64,000 nucleotides of DNA from Kitasatospora sp. NBC_01250 (GCF_036226465.1 NZ_CP108476.1:4154001-4218000), one strand, 5' to 3'; positions 49,957 to 59,023 are shown, counted from the stretch's first letter. Made by a program: numbers and translations. Notes: generated by a model from the sequence alone, not told the origin.

Positions 49957-50715
49957 TTACTTCTTGCCCTGGTTCTTGACCGCCTCGATCGCGGCGGCGG
50001 CGGCCTCCGCGTCCAGGTAGCGGCCACCGGCGGTGACCGGCTTGAAGTCCGCGTCGAGCTCGTAGACCAGCGGGATGCCGGTGGGGATGTTCAGACCGGC
50101 GATCGCCTCGTCGGAGATCCCGTCCAGGTGCTTGACCAGCGCGCGCAGGCTGTTGCCGTGCGCGGTGACCAGCACGGTCTTGCCCGCGGCCAGGTCCGGC
50201 ACGATCGCGTCGTACCAGTACGGCAGCATGCGGTCGACGACGTCCTTGAGGCACTCGGTGCGCGGGCGCAGCTCGCTCGGGATGTCGGCGTAGCGGGCGT
50301 CGCCGGCCTGCGAGTACTCGGCGTCGTCGGCGAGCACCGGCGGCGGCGTGTCGTACGAGCGGCGCCAGAGCTGGAACTGCTCCTCGCCGAACTCCGCCAG
50401 GGTCTGCGCCTTGTCCTTGCCCTGCAGCGCGCCGTAGTGGCGCTCGTTCAGGCGCCAGCTGCGGCTGACCGGGATCCAGTGCCGGTCGGCCTTGTCCAGC
50501 GCGATCTGCGAGGTGCGGATCGCGCGGCGCAGCAGCGAGGTGTGCAGCACGTCGGGGAGCAGGCCCTCGGCGGCCAGCAGCTCACCGCCGCGCGCCGCCT
50601 CCTTCTCACCCTTCTCGTTGAGGTCGACATCGACCCAGCCGGTGAACAGGTTCTTCTGGTTCCACTGGCTCTCGCCGTGACGGAGCAGGATCAGTCGGTA
50701 GGTCGTGTCAGCCAT
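49957..50715 (-). CDS. gpmA: 2,3-bisphosphoglycerate-dependent phosphoglycerate mutase
   Basis: 252 residues from the ATG at 50715. The histidine phosphatase motif is LILLRHGESQWN, with ERHYGALQG and the second catalytic histidine in VTAHGNSLRAL. It interconverts 3- and 2-phosphoglycerate in glycolysis. Length and motifs match the GpmA type. It is downstream of the YbjN gene on the same strand, 104 nt apart. Confidence 0.95.
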   Translation of the reverse strand: MADTTYRLILLRHGESQWNQKNLFTGWVDVDLNEKGEKEAARGGELLAAEGLLPDVLHTSLLRRAIRTSQIALDKADRHWIPVSRSWRLNERHYGALQGKDKAQTLAEFGEEQFQLWRRSYDTPPPVLADDAEYSQAGDARYADIPSELRPRTECLKDVVDRMLPYWYDAIVPDLAAGKTVLVTAHGNSLRALVKHLDGISDEAIAGLNIPTGIPLVYELDADFKPVTAGGRYLDAEAAAAAIEAVKNQGKK

Positions 50716-50819
50716 GCCGCACAGCTTAGTGGAGCGAAATAAAGGGGTGGCCGGGCCCTGAGCCCCTGAGTGATGTGCAGATCGCGCTCGCACCACTCGC
50801 TCCGACCGGCCCCGGCTCG

Positions 50820-51356
50820 CTACTCCGTGTCCTGAGCCGGCTGCACCGACCGGACCGGCTGGGCCAGGTGCTTGAACGCCTCCAGGTTGCGGGTGGACTC
50901 GCCGCGCTTGGTCCGCCACTCCCACTCCCGCCGGATCGCGGCGGCGAAGCCCAGCTCCAGCAGGGTGTTGAACGGCTCGTCGGCGTTCTCCAGCACCGCG
51001 CCCAGCAGCCGGTCCACCGTCGGTCCGGTGAGGGCCTCCAGCGGCAGCCGGCCGGTCAGATACACGTCGCCGAGCGCGTCGAGCGCGTAGGCGACGCCGT
51101 ACAGCCGGGTGTTGCGCTCCAGCAGCCAGCGGAACACCGCCTCGTGGTTCTCGTCCGGGCGGCGGATCACGAAGGCGTTCACCGACAGGCTGTGGTCACC
51201 GATCCGCAGCGCGCAGGTGGTGCTGAGCTTGCGGGTGCCGGGGAGCGTCGCGACCAGGGTGTACGGGTCGGCGGCGGCCGGCTCCCAGCTGACACCGGCC
51301 TCGTCGAGCGCGGCGGCGAGCAGGCCGAGGGCCTCGTCCTTGGTACGGATTGCCAT
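50820..51356 (-). CDS. YbjN-domain protein
   Basis: 178 residues from the ATG at 51356. The fold is that of YbjN/type III secretion chaperone-like proteins: strand-rich N-terminus with YTLVATLPGTRKLSTTCALRIG, then VFRWLLERNTRLYGVAYALDALGDVYLTG. No catalytic residues are known in the family. It lies between mshA and gpmA on the same strand in an order conserved in Streptomyces. Role uncertain. Confidence 0.85.
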   Translation of the reverse strand: MAIRTKDEALGLLAAALDEAGVSWEPAAADPYTLVATLPGTRKLSTTCALRIGDHSLSVNAFVIRRPDENHEAVFRWLLERNTRLYGVAYALDALGDVYLTGRLPLEALTGPTVDRLLGAVLENADEPFNTLLELGFAAAIRREWEWRTKRGESTRNLEAFKHLAQPVRSVQPAQDTE

Positions 51357-51427
51357 GGCGGTGACGTTACCGGCTGGTACCGGCTCGCCGCTGCTCCCGG
51401 GCCGCGCCCGCCTCGGGCCGCACCTGC

Positions 51428-52795
51428 TCAGGCGAGCAGGCGGCGTGCCCCCGCGAGCCGGCCGGCGGGCCGGGCCAGCGCCCCCGCGTACACCTCCGCC
51501 GTGGCGGCGGCCGACGCCTCCCAGCCGCAGCCCGCCGCGTGCCGGGCCGCCGCGGCGCCCTGCCGGGCGCCCAGCTCCCGGTCCGTCGCGTAGGGCTCCA
51601 GCGCCCGGGCCCACTGCTCCGGGTCGTGGCCGCGCACCAGCGTGCCCGTCTCGCCGTCACGCACCGCGACCGGCAGCCCGCCGACCGCCGCGGCCACCAC
51701 CGGGGTGCCGCAGGCCTGTGCCTCCAGGGCCACCAGCCCGAACGACTCGCTGTACGAGGGCATCGCCAGCACCGTCGCCGCGCGGTACCAGTGCGCCAGT
51801 TCGCTCTGGCCGACCGGCGGATGGAACCGCACCACGTCACCGATCCCCAGCTGCGCGGCCAGCTTCTGCAGGCTCTGCGGCTTGGCCAGCCCCGTCCCGG
51901 ACGGACCGCCGACCACCGGGACGACCAGCCGCTCGCGCAGCTCGGGCCGGCGCGCCAGCAGCGCCGAGACCGCCTTGAGCAGCACGTCCGGCGCCTTCAG
52001 CGGCTGTATCCGCCCGGCGAAGAGCAGCACCGCGGCGTCCGGCGGCAGGCCCAGCCGGGCCCGCGCCGCCAGCCGGTCGCCCGGCCGGAAGACCTCCAGG
52101 TTGACGCCCGGGTGCACCACCGCGAGCTGGTCGACGCGCGCGCTGTAGTGGGTGCTGAGCTCGGCCGCCTCGTCCGCGGTGTTGGCGATCAGCCGGTCGG
52201 CCGCCTCGACCACCTGCGTCTCGCCGATCACCCGGGCCGCGGGCTCGGGCGTGTCGCCCTCGGCCAGCGCGGCGTTCTTGACCTTGGCCATGGTGTGCAT
52301 GGTGTGCACCAGCGGCACGCCCCAGCGCTGCGCCGCCAGCCAGCCCACCTGGCCGGAGAGCCAGTAGTGCGAGTGCACCAGGTCGTAGTGGCCGGGGCGG
52401 TGCCCGGCCTCGGTGCGCAGCACGCCGTGGGTGAAGGCGCACAGCTGGGCGGGCAGGTCCTCCTTGATCAGGCCCTCGTAGGGGCCGGCGGTGACGTGGC
52501 GGACCAGCACACCGGGCGCCAGCTCCACGGTCGGCGGCAGCTCGGAGGAGGTGGCCCGGGTGAAGACCTCGATCTCGATCCCGAGCGCGGCCAGGCGCTT
52601 GGCCAGCTCGACGATGTAGACGTTCATCCCGCCCGCGTCGCCGGTGCCCGGCTGGTGGAGCGGTGAGGTATGCACACTGAGCATCGCGATCCGGCGGGGG
52701 CGACGGGCGCGGCCGGCGGCGAAGGCGTGCAGGCGCCCGCGGACCGGCGGGGTCTGCCGGTCGCGCCATACCGTCGACACGGGGGGCTTGATCAC
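51428..52795 (-). CDS. mshA: D-inositol-3-phosphate glycosyltransferase MshA
   Basis: 455 residues from a GTG at 52795 (VIKPPVSTVW), preceded by GAGAGG; the start is uncertain because the first 35 residues are variable. It is a GT-B enzyme: LSVHTSPLHQPGTGDAGGMNVY binds the donor near the N-terminus, and the C-terminal domain holds FAGRIQPLKAPD and the E-x7-E region SYSESFGLVALEAQACGTPV. It makes the first committed intermediate of mycothiol, the actinobacterial thiol buffer, from UDP-GlcNAc and inositol phosphate. It is divergent from a methyltransferase gene. Confidence 0.93.
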   Translation of the reverse strand: MIKPPVSTVWRDRQTPPVRGRLHAFAAGRARRPRRIAMLSVHTSPLHQPGTGDAGGMNVYIVELAKRLAALGIEIEVFTRATSSELPPTVELAPGVLVRHVTAGPYEGLIKEDLPAQLCAFTHGVLRTEAGHRPGHYDLVHSHYWLSGQVGWLAAQRWGVPLVHTMHTMAKVKNAALAEGDTPEPAARVIGETQVVEAADRLIANTADEAAELSTHYSARVDQLAVVHPGVNLEVFRPGDRLAARARLGLPPDAAVLLFAGRIQPLKAPDVLLKAVSALLARRPELRERLVVPVVGGPSGTGLAKPQSLQKLAAQLGIGDVVRFHPPVGQSELAHWYRAATVLAMPSYSESFGLVALEAQACGTPVVAAAVGGLPVAVRDGETGTLVRGHDPEQWARALEPYATDRELGARQGAAAARHAAGCGWEASAAATAEVYAGALARPAGRLAGARRLLA

Positions 52796-53034
52796 CTGGC
52801 TGCGGCCTCTCTGGTCTGCGCTGGCGACTACTCGTGTGGTTTCAACAGGGACACAACCCCCGCGGGGGTGCGAGTCATTCCCAAGTGTCCGTCCTCCTTT
52901 CTTCTGGCCGGCTCTGCTCCCTCCCCACGGCCTCCGCACGGCCTCCGCACGACCCCGCGCTGCCTCTCGCCGCCTCACCGCGCCCCGTCCGGGCCCGCAA
53001 CGGTGGTCCGGACGGCTCGGCATAGGCTTCGGGC

Positions 53035-53922
53035 ATGGCTTCCTCCTCCGATCCGGGCGCGCCCAGCTCCGTGGGCCGCCCCGCCGCGCACCGGACGTCG
53101 AAGCCATCGACTTCTCCCGCCGGTCGCGCCACGCCCGCCGGCAGCCGTCCGGTCGGTTCCGTGACCCGTGGCACCACCAACACCAACCGCCTGCGGCGGA
53201 TGGACCGCTGGATCGTGCACACGCTGGCTCCCCGGCTGCGCGCCGCCGACCAGCCGCCGGTGGCCGTCGACCTCGGCTACGGCGCGGCGCCGTGGACGGC
53301 CGTCGAGCTCTCCCACCGCCTCCGGGCCGTGCGCCCCGACCTGCGAACGGTGGGCATCGAGATCGAGCCGGCCCGGGTGGCCGCCGCGCTGCCCTACGCC
53401 GAACCCCCCGCGCTGACCTTCCGCCGCGGCGGCTTCGAAGTGCCGCTGGATGGCGCCTCGGCCCAGCTGATCCGCGCCGCCAACGTGCTGCGCCAGTACG
53501 AGGAGGAGGCGGTGGAGGCGGTCTGGGAGCGGCTCTGCGGCCGACTCGCCCCGGACGGGCTGCTCGTCGAGGGCACCTGCGACGAGATCGGCCGCCGGCA
53601 CGTCTGGGTGGCGCTGGGCCCCGAGGGACCCCGCACGGTGACCTTCGCCGCCCGGCTGGCCACCCTGGAGCGGCCCTCGGACCTGGCCGAGCGGCTGCCC
53701 AAGGCGCTCATCCACCACAACGTGCCGGGGCGCCCGGTGCACGCCTTCCTCACCGACTTCGACCGCGCCTGGGCCGCCGCCGCGCCCTACGGGGCGTTCG
53801 GCGCCAGGCAGCGCTGGGTGGCCGCCTGCACGGCGCTGGGTGGCAGCTGGCCGCTGGTCGACACGCGCGGGCGCTGGCGGCAGGGCGAGGCCACGCTGCC
53901 CTGGTCGGCACTGGCACCCTGA
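53035..53922 (+). CDS. class I SAM-dependent methyltransferase-like protein
   Basis: 295 residues. After 45 disordered residues comes a Rossmann methyltransferase fold with VAVDLGYGAAPWTAVEL in place of the classic D-x-G-x-G loop and EIEPARV as the ribose-binding acidic residue. The later part (LRQYEEEAVEAVWERLCGRLAPDGLLVEGTCDE) matches post-motif helices. The substrate is unknown. The gene is divergent from mshA, an arrangement I recall in Streptomyces. A palindrome sharing its core with the encapsulin operator directly follows its stop codon. Confidence 0.78.
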   Translation: MASSSDPGAPSSVGRPAAHRTSKPSTSPAGRATPAGSRPVGSVTRGTTNTNRLRRMDRWIVHTLAPRLRAADQPPVAVDLGYGAAPWTAVELSHRLRAVRPDLRTVGIEIEPARVAAALPYAEPPALTFRRGGFEVPLDGASAQLIRAANVLRQYEEEAVEAVWERLCGRLAPDGLLVEGTCDEIGRRHVWVALGPEGPRTVTFAARLATLERPSDLAERLPKALIHHNVPGRPVHAFLTDFDRAWAAAAPYGAFGARQRWVAACTALGGSWPLVDTRGRWRQGEATLPWSALAP

Positions 53923-53950
53923 TTCGATTCACTCGAACGAGTTATCGAAT
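53922..53950. promoter_or_regulatory. imperfect palindrome sharing its core with the encapsulin operator
   Basis: ATTCGAT...ATCGAAT flank ACTCG-AA-CGAGT, with one extra base on the left. The centre TCACTCGAACGAGT differs by one base from TCACTCGGACGAGT at 21845-21858. It begins at the last base of the methyltransferase stop codon, so its regulated gene, if any, is not clear. Confidence 0.5.
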
Positions 53951-54070
53951 TCCTCTGGCAGGTTGACGTGTCGTCAGTCCACTATGGGAGCGCACCTGAT
54001 GACGTCGGTGCCACCGCTCCTTGACTCGACCAGACAGCAGCTCTCCATGCCACCCGCCTTACCGGCCGTT

Positions 54071-54661
54071 CTATCGGCCTGCCTGCCGCTCGCCCCCGGT
54101 CGAGCCGAGCCCCAGCTCCTCCCGCACCCGCGCGAAGATCTCGTACGCCTCCGCGCCGAACAGCACGAACCGCACCTCCAGCCCCGCCACCGCCCTGACC
54201 GGATCCTCCGCCAGCACCTCGGCCACCGTCGACAGCGCGATCCGGGCCGCGTCCTCCATCGGCCACCCGTAGACCCCGGTGGACACCGCGGGAAACGCCA
54301 CGCTCCTGGCGCTCAGCTCCAGCACCGCCATCCTGAGCGACTCCCGATAGCAGGAGGCCAGCAGCCCCGCCAGCTGCTCGTACCGCTCCGCGCCGTAGAC
54401 CGGCCCGACGGTGTGCACCACATGGCCGGCCGGCAGCAGCCCGGCCGTGGTCGCCACCGCCCGGCCGACGGCCAGCCCCCTGCCGTAGTGCGAAGCCCGC
54501 AACGCCCGGCACTCGGCCAGGATCTCGGGCCCGCCCGCACGGTGGATCGCGCCGTCGACGCCACCGCCGCCCAGCAGCGACGAGTTGGCCGCGTTGATCA
54601 CGACGTCCACTCGCTGCTTCGTGATATCACCCTGGATCAACGTGATCTGCGTCACCGTCAA
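54071..54661 (-). CDS. macrodomain protein (O-acetyl-ADP-ribose / ADP-ribose hydrolase type)
   Basis: 196 residues. The macrodomain motifs are QGDITKQRVDVVINAANSSLLGGGGVDGAIH near the start and FPAVSTGVYGWPMEDAA near the middle, with the catalytic-loop residues of the MacroD/YmdB group (NAAN, GGGVDGAI). It should bind ADP-ribose and remove it from proteins or cleave O-acetyl-ADP-ribose. No ADP-ribosyltransferase gene is nearby. It converges on the methyltransferase gene and is divergent from the SpoIIE-type phosphatase. Confidence 0.92.
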   Translation of the reverse strand: MTVTQITLIQGDITKQRVDVVINAANSSLLGGGGVDGAIHRAGGPEILAECRALRASHYGRGLAVGRAVATTAGLLPAGHVVHTVGPVYGAERYEQLAGLLASCYRESLRMAVLELSARSVAFPAVSTGVYGWPMEDAARIALSTVAEVLAEDPVRAVAGLEVRFVLFGAEAYEIFARVREELGLGSTGGERQAGR

Positions 54662-54880
54662 CTCCTCAAGATCGGCCGCGCGATTGCCCGGCCACCGAAC
54701 CGCTCACGCTAGCGATCACGCCCGCCACCAGCGTGGCAATAGCCACACCAGCCCCCATCAGCCAAGGAAATCTCGGGAGATCACGTTATGGTCACGAGAA
54801 ACTCCCTGACTCGCGGTGCCACGCGGGCACTGCGCGCGGACCGCAGCCGTTACCCCGTCAGGGAGAGGGAGGAACCATCC

Positions 54881-56626
54881 GTGCCCGCTACGGGAGACGG
54901 GCAGGGACTCGGCGTCGAAGGCCGGTCCGGTGCCCCGGCAGGTGCTGGCGTCCGCCAGCGGGTCGCTGCCCCCTGCCCTGATCCGGCGGCCCTCGCAGCC
55001 GACGAGAGGCTGAATCGGATGGACGACCTGAACGGCCTGAACGCCCTGCACGACCTCGACACCCTCGACGGCTTCGGCACGATGGGTGGACTGACCGGGC
55101 TCGGCGAGCCAAGCCTGACGCCCCGGCTTCCCGGGAGCCCGGACGGCGGCGAGGCGGGCGCGACCACCGCCTTCCCGCTCCCCGGCCCCCGCGCCACCTG
55201 GCGCCCCGCCCCCGCCGACCGGGCCGCCGCCCCCCTCAAACTGCTGGTGATCGAGAACGACACCACCGACGCCCGGCTGATCCAGGAGCTGATCGCCGCC
55301 AGCGGCACCCCGGTCGAGCTCACCTGGGCCCGCAGCCTGGAGCTGGCCGCCGCCCAGCTCACCCCGCAGCCCGCCGTCCCCGGGCGCCGCGCCCGCACCC
55401 TGCCGATCGACTTCAGCTGTGTCCTGCTCGACCTGGCGACGCCCTCCAGCACCACCGCCGACAGCCCCCTCCCCGGCGCCGCCGCCATGCCGGGCGCCGA
55501 CGGCGCCGACCCGCTGGACGGGCTCCACGAGTTGCTGCGCCTGGCTCCGAAGGCCGCCATCGTGGTGCTCACCGATGCCGCCGACACCCGGCTGGGCGCC
55601 GCAGCCGTGGCCGCGGGCGCCCAGGACTTCCTCACCAAGGACGACACCGACGGCCCGCTGCTGGCCCGCGCGCTGCGCTACGCGGTGGAGCGCAAGCGGG
55701 CCGACGAGTCCCAGCGCCGCCTGGTCGAGGCCGAACTGCGCGGGCAGGAGAACGCCCGCCTGCAGCGCCACCTGCTGCCCACCCCGCTGCTGGAGGGGGC
55801 CGACCTCTCCTTCACCCGCCGCTACCGGCCCGGTCGCCGCCGGGCCCTGCTCGGCGGCGACTTCTACGACGCGGTCCGCACCGACGACGGCACCATTCAC
55901 GTCGTCATCGGGGACGTCTGCGGGCACGGACCGGACGAGGCCGCCCTCGGTGTCGCGCTGCGGATAGCGTGGCGGACCCTGGTCTTCGCCGGACTGAGCG
56001 GCCAGACCCTCCTCACCACCCTCCAGCACGTGCTGGAGCACGAACGCCGCAGCGACGAGATCTTCGCGACCCTCTGCATGCTGGTGATCACCCCTGGCAC
56101 GCCGGCCGACGACGCGCCGCGGGGCCACCGCAGGGCCACCACCGGTCCCCGCAGGGCCGGCGACCGACCGGCTCCGGGCGTCGGTCAGCAGCCGCTGCCC
56201 TCCGACCGGCCCGAGGTGGAGCACGCCCAGCTCTACCTCGCGGGCCACCCCTCCCCGCTGCTGCTCTCCCCCGCCGGACGGCCCGTGGTGCTCTCCTCCG
56301 ACCAGGCGGGTCCGGCGCTCGGCCTGCTGTCCTGCGACGACCCCGACGCCAGCTGGCCGCCGCACCACCTGGAGCTGCAGCCCGGCTGGAGCCTGCTGCT
56401 CTACACCGACGGTCTGATCGAGGGCCGGGTCGGCGCCGGATCGCGCCGCCTGGGCCAGGACGGTCTGATCGGCCTGATCGGCGACCACCAGGCCAGCGGC
56501 CTGACGCGTGGCCGACTGGTCGACAGCGCACTGGCCGAGGTCGAGGACCTCAACGGCGGGGCCCTGACCGACGATGTCGCCATCCTGCTGCTGGAACGCA
56601 CCCAGCAGCAGCCACTGATGGGCTGA
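54881..56626 (+). CDS. response-regulator/SpoIIE-type (PP2C) phosphatase
   Basis: 581 residues from a GTG at 54881 with GAGGGAGGAA about 8 nt upstream; an ATG at 54788 would add 31 residues without a site. An N-terminal linker of about 115 residues leads to a receiver-like domain (LKLLVIENDTTDARLIQ to AGAQDFLTKDD) with FSCVLLDLATP at the phosphorylation site. A short coiled coil (about 290-325) joins it to the PP2C domain with LLGGDFYDAV, GDVCGHGPDEAA, LLYTDGLIEGR and DDVAILLLE. A 45-residue Arg/Pro-rich insert splits the PP2C fold. It probably dephosphorylates an anti-sigma antagonist. Confidence 0.85.
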   Translation: MPATGDGQGLGVEGRSGAPAGAGVRQRVAAPCPDPAALAADERLNRMDDLNGLNALHDLDTLDGFGTMGGLTGLGEPSLTPRLPGSPDGGEAGATTAFPLPGPRATWRPAPADRAAAPLKLLVIENDTTDARLIQELIAASGTPVELTWARSLELAAAQLTPQPAVPGRRARTLPIDFSCVLLDLATPSSTTADSPLPGAAAMPGADGADPLDGLHELLRLAPKAAIVVLTDAADTRLGAAAVAAGAQDFLTKDDTDGPLLARALRYAVERKRADESQRRLVEAELRGQENARLQRHLLPTPLLEGADLSFTRRYRPGRRRALLGGDFYDAVRTDDGTIHVVIGDVCGHGPDEAALGVALRIAWRTLVFAGLSGQTLLTTLQHVLEHERRSDEIFATLCMLVITPGTPADDAPRGHRRATTGPRRAGDRPAPGVGQQPLPSDRPEVEHAQLYLAGHPSPLLLSPAGRPVVLSSDQAGPALGLLSCDDPDASWPPHHLELQPGWSLLLYTDGLIEGRVGAGSRRLGQDGLIGLIGDHQASGLTRGRLVDSALAEVEDLNGGALTDDVAILLLERTQQQPLMG

Positions 56627-56714
56627 GCAGGCAACGCTTCCTGCTCCCGGGGGCCGGCCGCTACCGGAGGGGCCGGTTGCCGGGAGCCATATCAGGGGCC
56701 GTTACCAGGGGCCG

Positions 56715-57059
56715 TTACCAGGGGCCGTACGGCCCCGTGTTGCGGCTGCTGCCGCCCTTGCCGCCCCGGCCACCGGTGATCGCCTTGATCGCCGGACGGA
56801 CGTCGACCATGTAGACGATCGCGGCCACCAGCCCGGCCAGGGTCAGGAAGCTTCCGATGAAGTTGGCCCCGAAGGCCAGGTCGATCCCGAGCGCCACGCC
56901 GAGGAGCACCAGCCAGAACCCCTTGGTCTTCTTGTCCGCGGCGCGGTAGGCGTCCTCCCGCCGGACGGCGGCGTCGACGAAGACGAACACCTGGAAGAGC
57001 GTGATTCCAGCGGACAGCCACCAGAACGGATTCAGGGCGTCGAAGTACGTGATGCTCAC
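56715..57059 (-). CDS. DUF2516 membrane protein
   Basis: 114 residues from a GTG at 57059. Three hydrophobic segments (about 12-32, 47-66 and 68-90), with FDALNPFWWLSAGITLFQVFVF and the loop VRREDAYRAADKKTKGFWL, fit the DUF2516 family of small actinobacterial membrane proteins. The tail is Gly/Lys/Ser-rich. Three copies of GGGGCCGTTACCA overlap its 3' end (about 56695-56725). It follows the HBHA-like gene on the same strand with a terminator between. Function unknown. Confidence 0.85.
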   Translation of the reverse strand: MSITYFDALNPFWWLSAGITLFQVFVFVDAAVRREDAYRAADKKTKGFWLVLLGVALGIDLAFGANFIGSFLTLAGLVAAIVYMVDVRPAIKAITGGRGGKGGSSRNTGPYGPW

Positions 57060-57137
57060 TCGGATCTCCTCACACCAACCTCGTCGCCACCGCGCCGTGG
57101 ATTTCCACGGCCGTCCTCATCCATCCTGGCACGCGGT

Positions 57138-57170
57138 GGCGCCTGGCAAACGGTGAACGAGCCAGGCGCC
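57138..57170 (-). terminator. terminator after the HBHA-like gene
   Basis: GGCGCCTGGC and GCCAGGCGCC pair perfectly around a 13-nt loop, 43 nt past the stop of the leftward HBHA-like gene. Confidence 0.7.
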
Positions 57171-57212
57171 CGAAGCGTGCCGCACCGGACCAGCGGATGT
57201 CCCGGCCGGCCG

Positions 57213-57833
57213 TTACTTCCCGGCGCCCGGCGCCTTCCGCGGGCGGGCAGCCTTCTTCGCCGGCTTCTTCGGCTCGGTCTGCTCGGTCTGCTCGGTCTGC
57301 GCGGCAGGCTCGGCCGGGTCGTCGACGAGCTCCACCACCTCGACCACCTCGATGGTCTCGGTGTCCGCCGGCACCGCATCGCCGACCTCCACGGTCACCG
57401 ATGCGCTCTCGGCCGCGTCCGGTGCCCCGGTCTCCGAGCGGCCGGGGAAGCCCTTCTCCACGACCTCCTTGCCGCGCTCCGCGAGCTCGTCGTAGACCTC
57501 CTTCGCCTTGACGACGAAGCCGGCGGCCCGGCCCACCTGCTCGAACGCGAAGGTCTGCGCCCGGTCCTGCAGCGCCCGGAAGTCGGTGGGCAGCGTGGTC
57601 ACCGTCCCGACCACCTTGGCCTGTGCCTCCTGCAGCAGGGTCTGCGCCTCCTGCAGCCGCGTGGCCGCCGCCTCCTGCGCCGCCCGCCGGTCGCCGGCCA
57701 GCGCCTCGACCCGCCCGGGTACCTCGCGCAGCTTCTCGTAGGCCAGATCACTGGCGCCCGCGAGCGCATAGAGCGGCGTCGGATCGCTCAGCGTCTTCCT
57801 GATCTCGTTCCTGATCTCGTCGGTGCCGGGCAT
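57213..57833 (-). CDS. heparin-binding haemagglutinin (HBHA)-like protein
   Basis: 206 residues from the ATG at 57833. Residues 1-130 are a long helical coiled coil (LREVPGRVEALAGDRRAAQE, TRLQEAQTLLQEAQAKV). An acidic, Val/Glu-rich stretch (about 145-175) is followed by a Lys/Ala/Pro tail (KKPAKKAARPRKAPGAGK) like the HBHA C-terminus of mycobacteria. The tail could bind polyanions such as DNA, teichoic acid or glycosaminoglycans. It lies 61 nt downstream of an XRE regulator, the usual pair in Streptomyces. Confidence 0.82.
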   Translation of the reverse strand: MPGTDEIRNEIRKTLSDPTPLYALAGASDLAYEKLREVPGRVEALAGDRRAAQEAAATRLQEAQTLLQEAQAKVVGTVTTLPTDFRALQDRAQTFAFEQVGRAAGFVVKAKEVYDELAERGKEVVEKGFPGRSETGAPDAAESASVTVEVGDAVPADTETIEVVEVVELVDDPAEPAAQTEQTEQTEPKKPAKKAARPRKAPGAGK

Positions 57834-57894
57834 CCGCTCTTCCTCTCGTCGCACGTCGTCTCTCTGCACGTCGTTTCCCGACCGCGGGCTGAGG

Positions 57895-58260
57895 TCAGCC
57901 CTGGTCCGGGGCCTGCTCGCGGTTGTCCCGCACGAAGGCCTCGTACACCGCCAGCAGCGCGTGCTTCTGCTGCTCGCTGATCGCCGTGTCCGCGAAGATC
58001 GCCGCCCGCAGGTCCGCCCCGCCCGCCGGCCGCTCCTCCAGGATCCCCGCCTGCACATACAGCGTCTCGGCCGAGATCCGCAGGGCCTTGGCGATCTGCT
58101 GCAGGATCTCCGCACTCGGTTTGCGCAGCCCTCGCTCAATCTGGCTGAGGTACGGGTTGGACACACCCGCAGCCTCCGCCAACTGGCGCAGCGAGTACTG
58201 CGCACCGCGCCGCTGCTCGCGGATGTACTCACCCAGCGAGCCCACGTTCAGTGAAGCCAT
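57895..58260 (-). CDS. XRE-family regulator paired with the HBHA-like gene
   Basis: 121 residues from the ATG at 58260. The helix-turn-helix is SLRQLAEAAGVSNPYLSQIE, RGLRKPSAEILQQIAKAL, a good Cro/CI type. The C-terminal part (QKHALLAVYEAFVRDN) is a short helix for dimer contacts. A 22-bp perfect palindrome 18 nt upstream of its start suggests self-repression and control of the downstream HBHA-like gene in one operon. Confidence 0.88.
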   Translation of the reverse strand: MASLNVGSLGEYIREQRRGAQYSLRQLAEAAGVSNPYLSQIERGLRKPSAEILQQIAKALRISAETLYVQAGILEERPAGGADLRAAIFADTAISEQQKHALLAVYEAFVRDNREQAPDQG

Positions 58261-58278
58261 GCCTTCATGCTGCCTACC

Positions 58279-58300
58279 GCTGCTTGCAAATGCAAGCAGC
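58279..58300. promoter_or_regulatory. 22-bp perfect palindrome, probable XRE operator
   Basis: GCTGCTTGCA and TGCAAGCAGC are inverted arms around AA, just upstream of the XRE gene start. The TTGCA...TGCAA core is typical of Cro/CI-like sites. Confidence 0.7.
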
Positions 58301-58368
58301 ACAGCTAACGCAGCCCGACGCACCGGTGACGCTCCGCCGGGGGCCGCTCGAGGTGATGTGGTCGACTT

Positions 58369-58941
58369 TCAGCAGCGCACGGCTCCGGCCGCGCGCACTT
58401 CGGCGAGCGCTTGCCGTGCCAGCGGACCGAAGCCCTCGCTGTTGTCGGTGTCGATCCACTGGTCGTAGGCGATCTCCCAGGCGAGCGCGCCCAGTTGCGC
58501 GGCCACGCGCGCGGTCAGGCTCGGGACTCCGCGGCGACCGAGGGCCTCGATCATCGAGGCGGTGAGGTCGATCCTCTTCAGGGCTTCGCGTTCACGCAGT
58601 TCCGTAGTGGCGTTCAGCACGGCCTGGCGCCGGCCGCTGAACTCGCGGCGGTCGGCGGCGAAGAACGTCCGGCCGAGCGCATCGAGAGCGTCCGCCACCG
58701 CGTCGAGCGGCCCGGCCGTCGGCGGCGCCGCGGCGATCCCTTCGACGAGCAGACCGGTCACCGTGCCCCCGTCGAAGAGCACCTCGCGCTTGTCCGGGAA
58801 GTACCGGAAGAACGTGCTCTTGGTGAGCCCCGCGCGCTCCGCGATCTCGATCACGGTCGTGTTCTCGTAGCCGCGCTCCTCGAAGAGGTCGAGGGCGGCG
58901 GCGGCGAGTCGCCCTGGTGCGTCGGGTTGCCAGCGAGCCAT
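58369..58941 (-). CDS. TetR-family regulator
   Basis: 190 residues. The helix-turn-helix is LFEERGYENTTVIEIAERAGLTKSTFFRYFPDKREVL. The C-terminal domain lacks a known ligand motif. It is divergent from an NADP-dependent oxidoreductase gene, with two similar operator-like sites (58955-58999) between them. It likely represses both and responds to a quinone, aldehyde or drug. Confidence 0.88.
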   Translation of the reverse strand: MARWQPDAPGRLAAAALDLFEERGYENTTVIEIAERAGLTKSTFFRYFPDKREVLFDGGTVTGLLVEGIAAAPPTAGPLDAVADALDALGRTFFAADRREFSGRRQAVLNATTELREREALKRIDLTASMIEALGRRGVPSLTARVAAQLGALAWEIAYDQWIDTDNSEGFGPLARQALAEVRAAGAVRC

Positions 58942-58954
58942 GGGAGCAGTGTAC

Positions 58955-58999
58955 GGGACTTCGTCCCATCACTGGTGTACGGTCATGAGACAAAGTCCC
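58955..58999. promoter_or_regulatory. two operator-like repeats between TetR and oxidoreductase genes
   Basis: GGGAC-TTC-GTCCC (58955-58967) and GAGAC-AAA-GTCCC (58987-58999) are 13-bp inverted repeats, the second with one mismatch, 32 bp apart. Both are followed by ATCACTGG, so the whole unit is a direct duplication. Confidence 0.65.
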
Positions 59000-59023
59000 A
59001 TCACTGGCCAGGAGAGGTCACCG

